The notes under the pieces are model-generated. The model had not been told where the DNA came from. It was given only the letters and a program-made list of their open reading frames with translations, and searched no databases. Below are positions 53,547 through 61,116 of a stretch of 64,000 nucleotides of DNA, piece by piece; the stretch's first letter is position 1, and each line of letters starts with the position of its first letter. The stretch comes from Butyricicoccus intestinisimiae. GTDB taxonomy: Bacteria > Bacillota > Clostridia > Oscillospirales > Butyricicoccaceae. The stretch is from contig NZ_JAHLQI010000001.1 of assembly GCF_018918345.1 (NCBI RefSeq), positions 248,001-312,000 on the forward strand, read 5' to 3'. Position numbers and translations under genes: made by a program.

Positions 53547-53575
53547 ATTATACTGTATTTTGGCGATAGACTCAA
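53547..53575 (-). promoter_or_regulatory. Promoter of the recombinase gene
   Basis: On the minus strand TTGAGT (53570-53575), 17-bp spacer and perfect TATAAT (53547-53552). A GAGGAG ribosome site lies before the ATG at 53516. Confidence 0.75.
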
Positions 53576-53577
53576 GA

Positions 53578-53613
53578 TATAACAGAACAAAAAAACATTT
53601 TTGTTCTGTTATA
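53578..53613. repeat. Long perfect palindrome between divergent genes
   Basis: AACAGAACAAAAA (53581-53593) and its exact complement (53598-53610), extendable by three A/T pairs, with a 4-base loop. It sits just upstream of the recombinase -35. The A/T core makes it terminator-like, yet it lies between divergent promoters and not at a gene end. Confidence 0.7.
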
Positions 53614-53665
53614 AAAATTTACATATCATTGCTATTTTTTTAACAATCACGTGCGAAAAATGTGG

Positions 53666-53671
53666 TATACT
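53666..53671 (+). promoter_or_regulatory. Probable -10 of the ldh promoter
   Basis: TATACT with TGG extension (TGTGGTATACT). No good -35. A TTAACAA at 53639-53645 resembles one half of a Rex site. An AGGAAAGACT/AGTCTTTCT hairpin (about 53682-53716) lies in the leader just before the ribosome site. Confidence 0.5.
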
Positions 53672-53734
53672 ATAAATATTGACAGGAAAGACTGTGAGAC
53701 ATGAAGTCTTTCTGTGCGAAGGAGGCAACACAGT

Positions 53735-54688
53735 ATGAAGAATAATCCGAAAAAAGCGGCGGTTATCGGCTGTGGATTCGTTGGTGCAGCAACCGCATTT
53801 ACCTTGATGCAGAGCAAGCTGTTTTCTGAACTTGTTTTGCTGGACGCCAATCACGACAAGGCAGTCGGCGAGGCAGAAGATATTGGACATGGCATTCCGT
53901 TTGCTGGCGAAATGGATATTTATGCTGGTGATTATGATGACATTGCCGACTGCTCGATTATCATTGTGACAGCCGGTGCAAATCAGAAGCCAAACGAAAC
54001 CCGTTTGGATCTGGTTCAAAAAAATGTTGCCATTTATAAGAGCATCATTCCGGAGATTGCCAAGCGGAACTATGAAGGCATTCTGCTGATTGTCTCGAAT
54101 CCGGTTGACATTCTCACGTATGTCGCACAGAAGCTCAGCGGACTGCCGGAGCGCCGCGTCATTGGTTCGGGTACGGTTCTGGATACCGCACGTCTAAAGT
54201 ATGCACTGAGCCAGCATTTGAATGTTGACAGCCGCAATATTCACTCGTTTATCATCGGAGAGCACGGAGACAGTGAGATTGCCGCTTGGAGCAGCACCAA
54301 TATTTCCGGTGTTCCGCTGGATGATTTCTTGGAGATGCGCGGTCATATGCATCCGGATATGGATAAACAGGAAATCGCAGAAAAGGTCAAGAACAGTGCG
54401 TATGATATTATTGCGAAGAAGCATGCGACGTATTACGGCATTGCGATGTCTGTCCGCCGCATTTGTGAATGCATTGTTCGGGATGAGAAATCTATCCTGC
54501 CGATTTCGACAGTGATGCATGGAGATTTTGGCATAGAAGATGTTTGCCTGAGCATGCCGACAATTCTCAGCGCGGAAGGCGTAGAGACTCATATTCCAAT
54601 CGAACTGAGCGAAAAAGAGCATACAAGCCTGAAAAAATCAGCAGATACGCTGAAAAACATTATCGCCGGATTGGATTTGAGTATGTAA
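53735..54688 (+). CDS. ldh: L-lactate dehydrogenase
   Basis: 317 residues from ATG 53735 (AAGGAGG upstream). NAD motif VIGCGFVGAATAFTL, TAGANQKPNETRLDL with substrate Arg, VSNPVDILTYV, GSGTVLDTARL and active-site GEHGDSE (H177). The TAGANQ(K/R)-type loop and GSGTVLDTAR favour lactate over malate dehydrogenase. It reduces pyruvate to L-lactate and recycles NADH in fermentation. Single gene with its own terminator. Confidence 0.93.
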   Translation: MKNNPKKAAVIGCGFVGAATAFTLMQSKLFSELVLLDANHDKAVGEAEDIGHGIPFAGEMDIYAGDYDDIADCSIIIVTAGANQKPNETRLDLVQKNVAIYKSIIPEIAKRNYEGILLIVSNPVDILTYVAQKLSGLPERRVIGSGTVLDTARLKYALSQHLNVDSRNIHSFIIGEHGDSEIAAWSSTNISGVPLDDFLEMRGHMHPDMDKQEIAEKVKNSAYDIIAKKHATYYGIAMSVRRICECIVRDEKSILPISTVMHGDFGIEDVCLSMPTILSAEGVETHIPIELSEKEHTSLKKSADTLKNIIAGLDLSM

Positions 54689-54706
54689 TCTTTTTATACA
54701 AAATAC

Positions 54707-54753
54707 AAGTCCCGTTGTATGAGTTATCGCGGTTCATACAACGGGACTTTTCG
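54707..54753. terminator. Terminator shared by convergent genes
   Basis: AAGTCCCGTTGTATGA and its complement form a 16-bp stem; CTTTTC follows on the + side and A-rich bases (T-rich on minus) on the other. Serves ldh and the cytidylate-kinase-like gene. Confidence 0.8.
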
Positions 54754-54757
54754 CATG

Positions 54758-55333
54758 TTACTTTTCCAAATGTTTCTCTGCAATATATGCTTCAATGACA
54801 CGGGCAGTGCCTTCCACACCCAAGCTGCTGATATTCAGGCACAGGTCGTAATATTCCGCCTGTCCCCAAATCTGATTGGTGTAATACTTGTGGAATTCCT
54901 TCCGATTGTTATCGGTATCCGCAAGCAAACGTTCCGCCTTCCGCTTGGAAATCTTCTTCCAATTTTCCAAGTTTTGAACACGGACATCGCGATCTGCAGA
55001 GAGAAAAATACGGATGCTGTCCGGTCGATTCTGGAAAGCGTAATTGCTGCAGCGTCCAATGACAACGCAATCTTGCTCGCCAATCAGATTTTGCAGCGCA
55101 TGAACCGGAACCTGTAATGCATCATATTCGCCATAACCTGCGGCGATCGAATACAGCAGGCTGTTGACCGGTGTTTCGCTGAAGAAATTCGGAATGCTTT
55201 CGTACAGTCCGGTTTTCTGCGCCATATCAATCAACGCGTCTTTATCATACAGCGGAATGTGATAGTGCTCAGCCAAAAGCTGACCGACTTGCTTGCCGCT
55301 GCAACCGCTTTGTCTTGCAATCGTAATAATCAT
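54758..55333 (-). CDS. Cytidylate-kinase-like family protein
   Basis: 191 residues. P-loop in TIARQSGCSGKQVG (about 4-17), then PLYDKDALI, VVIGRCSNYAFQ (split core) and RIFLSADRDVRV. It matches the AAA_26/cytidylate-kinase-like proteins common in clostridia, whose substrate is unknown. Ribosome site AGGAGG precedes the ATG. Monocistronic. Confidence 0.82.
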   Translation of the reverse strand: MIITIARQSGCSGKQVGQLLAEHYHIPLYDKDALIDMAQKTGLYESIPNFFSETPVNSLLYSIAAGYGEYDALQVPVHALQNLIGEQDCVVIGRCSNYAFQNRPDSIRIFLSADRDVRVQNLENWKKISKRKAERLLADTDNNRKEFHKYYTNQIWGQAEYYDLCLNISSLGVEGTARVIEAYIAEKHLEK

Positions 55334-55770
55334 ACGAATTACCTCCTGTTTCTATAATCATATCAGATTTATGTATGATTTGCAACGTGGCGTGAAAAAT
55401 TAAGTGTGAATTTTTACGTGAAAATTTTCAAGAAAATCCTCTGAGTGTTTGATTTAAGGCGAATTTTGTGTAAAAATGTGTTGAAAACTTAAAGTGAAGT
55501 CAAATTTAAAATTTGCCATCAATCAAGGATTGTTTCATTTTTACACCAAATAACGGAACTATAGTCGATCCGACCTGTACTGCGTTTGACAGAGCTGGAA
55601 AAGACACGTATAATGGAACAGTCGAATGTACAAGGGCGAATGCACATGATCTTGCGACAGCCAAGGGTAACGGCAAGTTTATCTCGTATCATTATGATGA
55701 AGTATCAATTCTGATTCTAGCCATAGTTATAGTGCTAATTATACGCGAAAAAAGAGCAGAGGATTTAATA

Positions 55771-55935
55771 ATGATATGGATCACAGCAGAAGATGTAATT
55801 GCTATCCACAGTAAAATTGTTCAGATAGTCGGCGGAATAGATGGTATCCGCGATTGTGCCGGATTAGAAGCTGCAATTGCAGATAGGAGTGCCAAAGAAG
55901 CTGGTTTGCTCGATTGGATTACATTACATCTGTAA
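55771..55935 (+). pseudogene. Doc/Fic-type toxin N-terminal fragment
   Basis: 54 residues from ATG 55771: MIWITAEDVIAIHSKIVQ, GGIDGIRDCAGLEAAIA. This is the typical start of death-on-curing toxins, but the HPFxDGNKR catalytic part is absent. The same frame is open upstream to 55513 with an unrecognised stretch (FDRAGKDTYNGTVECTRANA, HDLATAKGNGKFISY) and a hydrophobic segment, probably another fragment. The rest of 55334-55770 shows no intact gene. Confidence 0.65.
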
Positions 55936-55941
55936 CTAACC

Positions 55942-55988
55942 ACAAGGCAACACAAATCAAATGCGATTTGCGTTGCCTTGTTTTTTTC
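55942..55988 (+). terminator. Intrinsic terminator
   Basis: CAAGGCAAC.CAAATC and GATTTG..GTTGCCTTG pair as a long stem, followed by TTTTTTT. Confidence 0.85.
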
Positions 55989-56033
55989 TAAATCTATATT
56001 GCAAATTTTGTAACTGGAAAGAGCGCCAATACA

Positions 56034-56062
56034 TTGACAAGTGTAAATCAGTCCAGTATACT
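56034..56062 (+). promoter_or_regulatory. Strong promoter of the flavodoxin gene
   Basis: Perfect TTGACA (56034-56039), 17-bp spacer, TATACT (56057-56062). Confidence 0.8.
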
Positions 56063-56066
56063 ATAG

Positions 56067-56082
56067 GTAACCGAACGGTTAC
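56067..56082. promoter_or_regulatory. Palindromic operator at the flavodoxin start site
   Basis: GTAACCG-AA-CGGTTAC, a perfect 7-bp inverted repeat directly after the -10, overlapping the expected +1. The shape suits a MarR- or TetR-like dimer. No regulator gene is next to it. Confidence 0.7.
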
Positions 56083-56105
56083 TTACTCATAAGGAGGGTA
56101 CATTC

Positions 56106-56609
56106 ATGAAAGCGATTGTTTACACGACCAATGCGGGAAGTACAGAGCAATACGCCAAGCTGCTGGTGCAAGAAACAGGGCTGCCGGTATATTCGTTGGC
56201 AGAAGCAAAAAGAACGCTTTCCTCTGGCACAGAGATTGTATATCTGGGCTGGATTATGGCGAGCACGGTAAAGGGCTATGCGGACGCTGCAAAACGGTAT
56301 CGCATCTGTGCGGTTTGTGCTGTCGGTATGGGACAGACGGGAACACAAGTCGATGTTGTGCGCAAAAAGAATGCGATTCCGCAGCAAATCCCGCTGTTTA
56401 CCTTGCAGGGAAATTTTGATATAGAAAAACTGCATGGTATGTATCGCTTCATGATGCAAATGATGGTCAAATTCGCCGGAAAAGGTCTCTCGAACAAGCA
56501 AAACCGCACGCCGGAAGAAGATGATATGCTGGACATGATGCTGCATGGCGGCAATCGCGTGTGCATAGAAAATCTGCAAGCCGTGCTGGATTGGTATAAA
56601 AACTGTTAA
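56106..56609 (+). CDS. Flavodoxin-domain protein
   Basis: 167 residues. FMN-loop-like TTNAGSTEQYAKLL at the N terminus replaces T/SxTGxT. The rest fits Flavodoxin_5 (HemG-like): VYLGWIMASTVKGY, then FTLQGNFDIEKLHGMYRFMM and a helical C terminus. It probably carries FMN and moves electrons or acts in a stress response. The strong promoter with palindrome implies inducible control. Ribosome site AAGGAGG precedes the ATG. Confidence 0.8.
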   Translation: MKAIVYTTNAGSTEQYAKLLVQETGLPVYSLAEAKRTLSSGTEIVYLGWIMASTVKGYADAAKRYRICAVCAVGMGQTGTQVDVVRKKNAIPQQIPLFTLQGNFDIEKLHGMYRFMMQMMVKFAGKGLSNKQNRTPEEDDMLDMMLHGGNRVCIENLQAVLDWYKNC

Positions 56610-56630
56610 ACAGAATCAAATAAAACAAAA

Positions 56631-56672
56631 CTCTGACCGTCTGATTTATGATAGACAGTCAGAGCTTCTTTT
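56631..56672. terminator. Terminator shared by flavodoxin and ogt
   Basis: CTCTGAC (56631-56637) and GTCAGAG (56658-56664) with inner TCT/AGA pairing; CTTCTTTTC follows on the right and a T-rich complement on the left. Confidence 0.7.
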
Positions 56673-57253
56673 CATTTTGGAATGGTAAACGAATGCATAT
56701 CGCATTTTTCCAGCGTTAACAGCTGGATTTTTTTCTCGATTCCACCTGCATATCCTGTTAAACTTCCGTTTGTGCCGACAACCCGATGACAGGGGATAAG
56801 GATGGAAATCGGGTTATGCCCGACAGCACCGCTTGTGCCGACAACCCGATGACAGGGGATAAGGATGGAAATCGGGTTATGCCCGACAGCACCGCCGACC
56901 GCCTGCGCAGACATGCGGGAAATCCCTTGCTTTTTGGCAAGTTGCCGTGCAATTTCTCCGTATGTGGTTGTATGTCCGTATGGAATTTGCAACAGCATCT
57001 CCCAGACAGATTGCTGAAACGCCGAGCCAAGCGGGTGCAATGGCGGCAGAAAATCCGGTTTCATCCCGCGAAAATACATATCCAGCCAGCGTTTTGTATC
57101 GGTCAAAACAGACGTTTCTCGTTCTTGGTGTTGCGCATCGAGGGAGCGGGCAAAATACGTTTGTCCTTCAAACCAAGCGCCGGTTAAGCCATTGGCATCA
57201 GCTGCCAACAGCATGTTTCCCAGAGGAGACATATATTGTGTAGTGTACATCAT
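56672..57253 (-). CDS. ogt: Methylated-DNA-protein cysteine methyltransferase with duplicated active site
   Basis: 193 residues from ATG 57253; relatives are about 155-175. The N-terminal ribonuclease-like domain (about 1-85) and DNA-binding part (FQQSVWEMLLQIPYGHTTTYGEIA) are normal. The active-site motif PCHRVVG is present twice, because 21 residues (GAVGHNPISILIPCHRVVGT plus S or N) are repeated in tandem. The 63-bp DNA unit is nearly exactly repeated. In the family the Cys accepts methyl from O6-methylguanine. Whether the doubled version folds is doubtful. Confidence 0.9.
   Translation of the reverse strand: MMYTTQYMSPLGNMLLAADANGLTGAWFEGQTYFARSLDAQHQERETSVLTDTKRWLDMYFRGMKPDFLPPLHPLGSAFQQSVWEMLLQIPYGHTTTYGEIARQLAKKQGISRMSAQAVGGAVGHNPISILIPCHRVVGTSGAVGHNPISILIPCHRVVGTNGSLTGYAGGIEKKIQLLTLEKCDMHSFTIPK
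56770..56895 (-). repeat. 63-bp in-frame tandem duplication in ogt
   Basis: Units 56770-56832 and 56833-56895 differ at about one base. Each codes for 21 residues with the catalytic Cys. It keeps the frame open. Confidence 0.95.
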
Positions 57254-57276
57254 GCAAATCAGTCCGCCTTTTTCTT

Positions 57277-58032
57277 TCAGTATAGCGCAGTTTGCTGATG
57301 CACACAAGCGGCATGATATTTTTCACGCAGCGCAGTGCTTACAGCGCGGCTGGAAAATACGATGCCATCCAAATCATGCACCGGCATGATGCCCATGAGA
57401 GAGTTGGTAACAAAACATTCGTCAAAAGTCGTAATATCCTGCGGATAAAGAATTTGTTCCCGCACATCGGTTGTTTCGCAAACAAATCCTCGCAGGATAC
57501 CGGGAAGCATTCCGCACGAGAGCGGAGGAGTCACGATTTTTCCTTCTCGTGCAAAAAAGATATTGCTGACGGTTCCCTCGCAGATTTGACCTTTCGTGTT
57601 CAAAAAGATTCGTTCCTGTTTTCCTGCCGCCGCAGCAGCCCGTTTTTCTATGATGCAGTCTCCGTAATTTAGCGTTTTATACTTTATAAGTGGAGAGGTA
57701 TCGTTTCTGCGAACGGAGCTGATATCAACAGAAAACCCGTGCTGATAGGACTGCTGTGTATATGGATTTTTGCGCAGCCGAAAGAGTGTATTCCGCGGCG
57801 TGAGAACGACTTTTAATGCACAATGTGACAAATCTTCCTGTTGGTTTTCTAGGTAGTCGTGGACAGTCTGCTGCGTGATGCCGGCGGCTGAAAAATCAAT
57901 CTGCAAAAATACGGCCGCTGTGCGCAGGCGCTGCAAATGCTGCTCCAAGAAGATAGGCGTTCCGTGCTCCACAGCAATGGTTTCAAATGCGCCAAGTCCA
58001 AAAGAAAACCCGTCATCTAATAAAATTTCCAT
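57277..58032 (-). CDS. pabC: 4-amino-4-deoxychorismate lyase (class IV aminotransferase fold)
   Basis: 251 residues. N terminus DDGFSFGLGAFETIAV, PLP lysine in KTLNYGDCI, then IFLNTKGQICEGTVSNIF and GMLPGILR, all fold-IV signatures. It releases pyruvate and p-aminobenzoate from aminodeoxychorismate, feeding folate synthesis. AAGGAG precedes the ATG. It follows pabB by 12 bp. A branched-chain or D-amino-acid aminotransferase is less likely given pabA and pabB upstream. Confidence 0.9.
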   Translation of the reverse strand: MEILLDDGFSFGLGAFETIAVEHGTPIFLEQHLQRLRTAAVFLQIDFSAAGITQQTVHDYLENQQEDLSHCALKVVLTPRNTLFRLRKNPYTQQSYQHGFSVDISSVRRNDTSPLIKYKTLNYGDCIIEKRAAAAAGKQERIFLNTKGQICEGTVSNIFFAREGKIVTPPLSCGMLPGILRGFVCETTDVREQILYPQDITTFDECFVTNSLMGIMPVHDLDGIVFSSRAVSTALREKYHAACVHQQTALY

Positions 58033-58044
58033 AAAAAATTCTCC

Positions 58045-59400
58045 TTATTGCAAAGCATCTAACATAGCGCGTGCTTTTTGCAGTGTTTCCTCATATTCGA
58101 ATGCCGGATCGGATTGCGCCGTGATTCCACCGCCAACGCCAAGATAATAGGTGTGGTTTGTATGCAAAGCGGTGCGAATGATAATATTCCAGTCACAATT
58201 TCCATCGAGGGAAAGATAGCCAAGCGTTCCCGTGTAAATATTCCGATTGCAGCGCTCCAATTCGTCAATGATTTCCATTGCACGATATTTGGGCGCACCG
58301 GTGATAGAACCGCCGGGGAATACTGCGCGCAATATATCGGAAAAGGAAGCGTTTGGATTTACTTGCCCGCGAACCGTGGAGACAAGATGAAATACCGTTG
58401 CATACGCTTCAATTGCAAACATCTCCGGAACAACCACACTGCCCGGCAAGCAAATGCGATTGAGATCATTGCGTTCCAAATCAACAATCATAAGCAATTC
58501 GCTGCGATCTTTCTTTGATTGCTGCAGCTCTTGCCGGAGCAATTGATCTTCTGCTGCGTTTGTGCCGCGTTTTCGCGTCCCTTTAATCGGGCGGGTTTCG
58601 CTGATGCCGTTCCGGATATGCACAAACCGTTCCGGCGATGCGCTGATGATTTGGAAATCTTCGCAATTCATATATGCGCCAAACGGGGAGGGATTATTTT
58701 TTCGCAGGGATAAAAACACATCGACAGGTGATTTTGTACTGTGTATTTCAAATTGCTGTGTCATATTGGCCACATAAATATCTCCGGCAACCATGTAGTC
58801 CATCATGCGGCGCACCGCTTGCTCATACTCCGCCTGTTCAAAATCGGCACGAACGGATAAGCAATGCTTCTCTGCCGCAGGAGAATCGGAGCATTTGGTT
58901 TTTGATTCATATATAATAGCCAGAATTGTTTCCGTAAGCTGTTGTGCCGGCTGCGTTTTGCCGTTTGCAACAAGAAACGTTTGCTTGTTCCAGCAGTCCT
59001 CGATGAGAAAAACATCATAAAACGTGAGAACGGCATCCGGCACAGCAACGGTTTTCTGTTGCTGTGAGGGGATTTGTTGCAATTTTCTGCCGTAGTCATA
59101 AGAAAAATATCCGATAGCACCAGAAACAAGCGGCAAATCCGTCGTATTTTCTTCCCGATGTGCTTCCAAATACGCGTCCAAATACTCTTCAAATGACTGA
59201 CGCGTTTCCGGTTTGCCGTTTACTGTAAACGCGTCAGTCGTTTTCTTTAACTGCAAGTACGGATATAATCCAAGAATCGAATAGCGCCCGAGCTGATTCA
59301 CAAGAGAAGAATCGAGAAAGGCACAATCCTTTTCGTGGGCAAACAGCGAAAAAATCTGCGCTGCCGGAATGTAGGGTGTGAGTTGTTTTATGATGCGCAT
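58045..59400 (-). CDS. pabB: Aminodeoxychorismate synthase component I
   Basis: 451 residues from ATG 59400 (GAGGAG upstream), overlapping pabA by 13 bp. N-terminal anthranilate-synthase-I domain (FLDSSLVNQLGRYSILGLYPY split), then chorismate-binding domain: PFGAYMNCEDFQIISASPERF, ETRPIKGTRKRG with the PIKGT motif that distinguishes PabB, LIVDLERNDLNRI-like and GSITGAPKYRAMEI. It aminates chorismate using ammonia from PabA. Confidence 0.93.
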   Translation of the reverse strand: MRIIKQLTPYIPAAQIFSLFAHEKDCAFLDSSLVNQLGRYSILGLYPYLQLKKTTDAFTVNGKPETRQSFEEYLDAYLEAHREENTTDLPLVSGAIGYFSYDYGRKLQQIPSQQQKTVAVPDAVLTFYDVFLIEDCWNKQTFLVANGKTQPAQQLTETILAIIYESKTKCSDSPAAEKHCLSVRADFEQAEYEQAVRRMMDYMVAGDIYVANMTQQFEIHSTKSPVDVFLSLRKNNPSPFGAYMNCEDFQIISASPERFVHIRNGISETRPIKGTRKRGTNAAEDQLLRQELQQSKKDRSELLMIVDLERNDLNRICLPGSVVVPEMFAIEAYATVFHLVSTVRGQVNPNASFSDILRAVFPGGSITGAPKYRAMEIIDELERCNRNIYTGTLGYLSLDGNCDWNIIIRTALHTNHTYYLGVGGGITAQSDPAFEYEETLQKARAMLDALQ

Positions 59401-59981
59401 CTGGCGGGTCTCCTCTCTGCAATCTGACAAAATGTTCGCAAAATATCTTTTCCATATTGCGTCATGACAGCCTCCGGATGAAACTGTACGCCGTAAATCG
59501 GCAGTGTTTTATGGGAAATCGCCATAATTTCACCGTCATCGGAATAGGCATCTATTTGATAGTCTGCCGGAAGCGTCTCTTTCCGAATAACCAAGGAATG
59601 ATAGCGCGTGACATCAAAACAGGAGGGAAGTCCGGCAAATAATCCGGTGCCGTGATGATATAATTTGGTCACTTGCCCGTGCATGGGAACAGCGCCTTTC
59701 TCTACATGGGCACCCGCGCAGATGCCGAGCACCTGATGCCCCAGACACACACCGAGAATCGGAATTTTCCCGCCAAATCTCTGAACGACTTGCATACACA
59801 GCGCGGCATCCTGCGGGCGTTTTGGCCCCGGGGAGAGAATGATTCCTTCCAGCTCCATGTGCTCGATATCGGCAAGGGTCAGCTCATCGCAGCGTTTGAC
59901 ACGAATATTTCTGCCCAGTTCTTCAAAATAGGCTTTTAGATTATATACAAACGAATCATAGTTATCAATCATCAAATACAT
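59388..59981 (-). CDS. pabA: Aminodeoxychorismate synthase glutamine amidotransferase
   Basis: 197 residues from ATG 59981 (GGAGG at 6 bp). Class I glutamine amidotransferase: IDNYDSFVYNL start, LSPGPKRPQD, nucleophile in GVCLGHQ and the His/Glu pair in GVQFHPEAV. Normal length. It hands ammonia to PabB. First gene of the pabABC operon, with a hairpin in its leader. Confidence 0.93.
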   Translation of the reverse strand: MYLMIDNYDSFVYNLKAYFEELGRNIRVKRCDELTLADIEHMELEGIILSPGPKRPQDAALCMQVVQRFGGKIPILGVCLGHQVLGICAGAHVEKGAVPMHGQVTKLYHHGTGLFAGLPSCFDVTRYHSLVIRKETLPADYQIDAYSDDGEIMAISHKTLPIYGVQFHPEAVMTQYGKDILRTFCQIAERRPARCAS

Positions 59982-60002
59982 AGAATGCCTCCAAAACGAA
60001 AA

Positions 60003-60047
60003 AAGGGATAACGACAGCATGAAAAATCATGTACAGTCGTTATCCCT
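60003..60047 (-). terminator. Attenuator-like hairpin in the pabABC leader
   Basis: On the minus strand AAGGGATAACGAC and its complement form a 13-bp stem followed by TTTTTTCG, just before the pabA ribosome site and after the promoter at 60071-60099. A terminator inside a leader suggests attenuation, though no competing antiterminator stem is obvious. Confidence 0.65.
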
Positions 60048-60070
60048 TGCGGTCCGTAATCTGTATGTAT

Positions 60071-60099
60071 ACCATATCGCATCAGATAAAAAATGTCAA
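60071..60099 (-). promoter_or_regulatory. Promoter of pabABC
   Basis: Minus strand TTGACA (60094-60099), 17-bp spacer, TATGGT (60071-60076). Transcription would start near 60064, about 20 nt before the hairpin. Confidence 0.65.
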
Positions 60100-60177
60100 G
60101 TGCACAAAATGGGAAATAGTTATTGACAAATAAAAACAAAACATGTTGCTATAAAATAGATAAAAACAAATAATACC

Positions 60178-60670
60178 TCGGCTGTTTTTGCCGTTGCTGC
60201 TGCTGTGGTCGCTGTTTCAATTTTTCCTGCCGGTCTATTAATCCGGTACAAAAGAAAGTATGCAGGCATATCGGCATCCGGTTTCTTCGGCGTCCTTGCT
60301 GTTGATGGGCATACAGCAGCTTGTCTATGTTCCGCTCTATATCTGGACCTATCTGGCATTGCCGCATTTTCAGTACATTGTTGGAATTTTGATTTTTCAG
60401 CTTGCGTGTGTGGGAACGCTTTTTGCGGCTGCGCTGTATGTATTTGGCTCTCCGACCGTCAATATGGGCATTGGACTGGCATATATCGGCGTTTCTATGC
60501 CTTTGGCGGAGAGCGTTGTTCCGCTGCTGTTTCGCCCCAATCGCATGATAGATGGATTTTTGCTTGACTATTGGGTGATTCATATTGGGATACAGCTTGC
60601 ACTCTGCGTCCTCCTGTCCGCATGGCAGCGCAGGAATGCAAAATACGGCGGCGGATACCCGCGTTTGTAA
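60178..60670 (+). pseudogene. Frameshifted integral membrane protein
   Basis: From 60260 a 136-residue frame codes for about four helices (LVYVPLYIWTYLALPHF, IVGILIFQLACVGTLFAAALY, MGIGLAYIGVSMPLAE, YWVIHIGIQLALCVLLSAW). Just upstream another frame codes for a further helix, AVFAVAAAVVAVSIFPAGLL then IRYKRKYAG, and runs out near 60290. The two frames read like one membrane protein broken by a frameshift, and the N terminus has no start codon. Resembles YhfC-like membrane proteins only loosely. No function assigned. Confidence 0.4.
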
Positions 60671-60687
60671 AATGATTGAAAAAATTC

Positions 60688-60717
60688 TTGACAACGAATA
60701 TTACCTTGTGATACCAT
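60688..60717 (+). promoter_or_regulatory. Promoter before the candidate RNA
   Basis: TTGACA (60688-60693), 18-bp spacer, TACCAT (60712-60717), a 4/6 match. Start near 60724. Confidence 0.45.
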
Positions 60718-60723
60718 AATTAT

Positions 60724-61087
60724 AGTTTTGAAAGGCAAAATATGGTTTACAAGTCTTTTCAAAGCAATTGTTTTTGAACCACTCCAACCGGGAGTTAAGG
60801 CCATACGGACAGCCGGGTTCACTGCCGAATTGGTAACTTTGGTTGCCTTATTGATTGAGTTAGAAGCTCAAATTTTATAAGTTGGTTCCTTTATAACCAG
60901 AATTGCGCAGAAAGCGCAGACTTGTGAAACGGTCAATAAGAGTAGTAAAAGTAATAATTGCTATATAGACTCTCAAAAGACATCCATATTCACTTTTCCT
61001 TGCCGCGGCGGCAGTGTGCCGAACTTTTGACAGCAAGAAAATCGGAATGACACGCAGGTTTGCAAATTGTGCAAACCTGCGTTTTTT
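60724..61087 (+). ncRNA. Candidate structured RNA or long leader upstream of speA
   Basis: No gene, but strong pairing: GTTTACAAGTC (about 60740) can close with GACTTGTGAAAC (about 60921) around roughly 190 nt. Inner stems include TGGTTCCTTTATAACCA and GCGCAGAAAGCGC. Size and a long closing stem recall 6S RNA, but I cannot confirm conserved positions. The region ends in a strong terminator at 61053-61087, so it may be an independent RNA or a regulated leader of the polyamine operon. Confidence 0.35.
61053..61087 (+). terminator. Intrinsic terminator just before speA
   Basis: CGCAGGTTTGCA (61053-61064) and exact complement (61070-61081) followed by TTTTTT. It is only 30 bp before the speA start codon. 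Confidence 0.85.
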
Positions 61088-61116
61088 GTTGTTGTCGGAG
61101 CCAGAACGGAGGAAAT

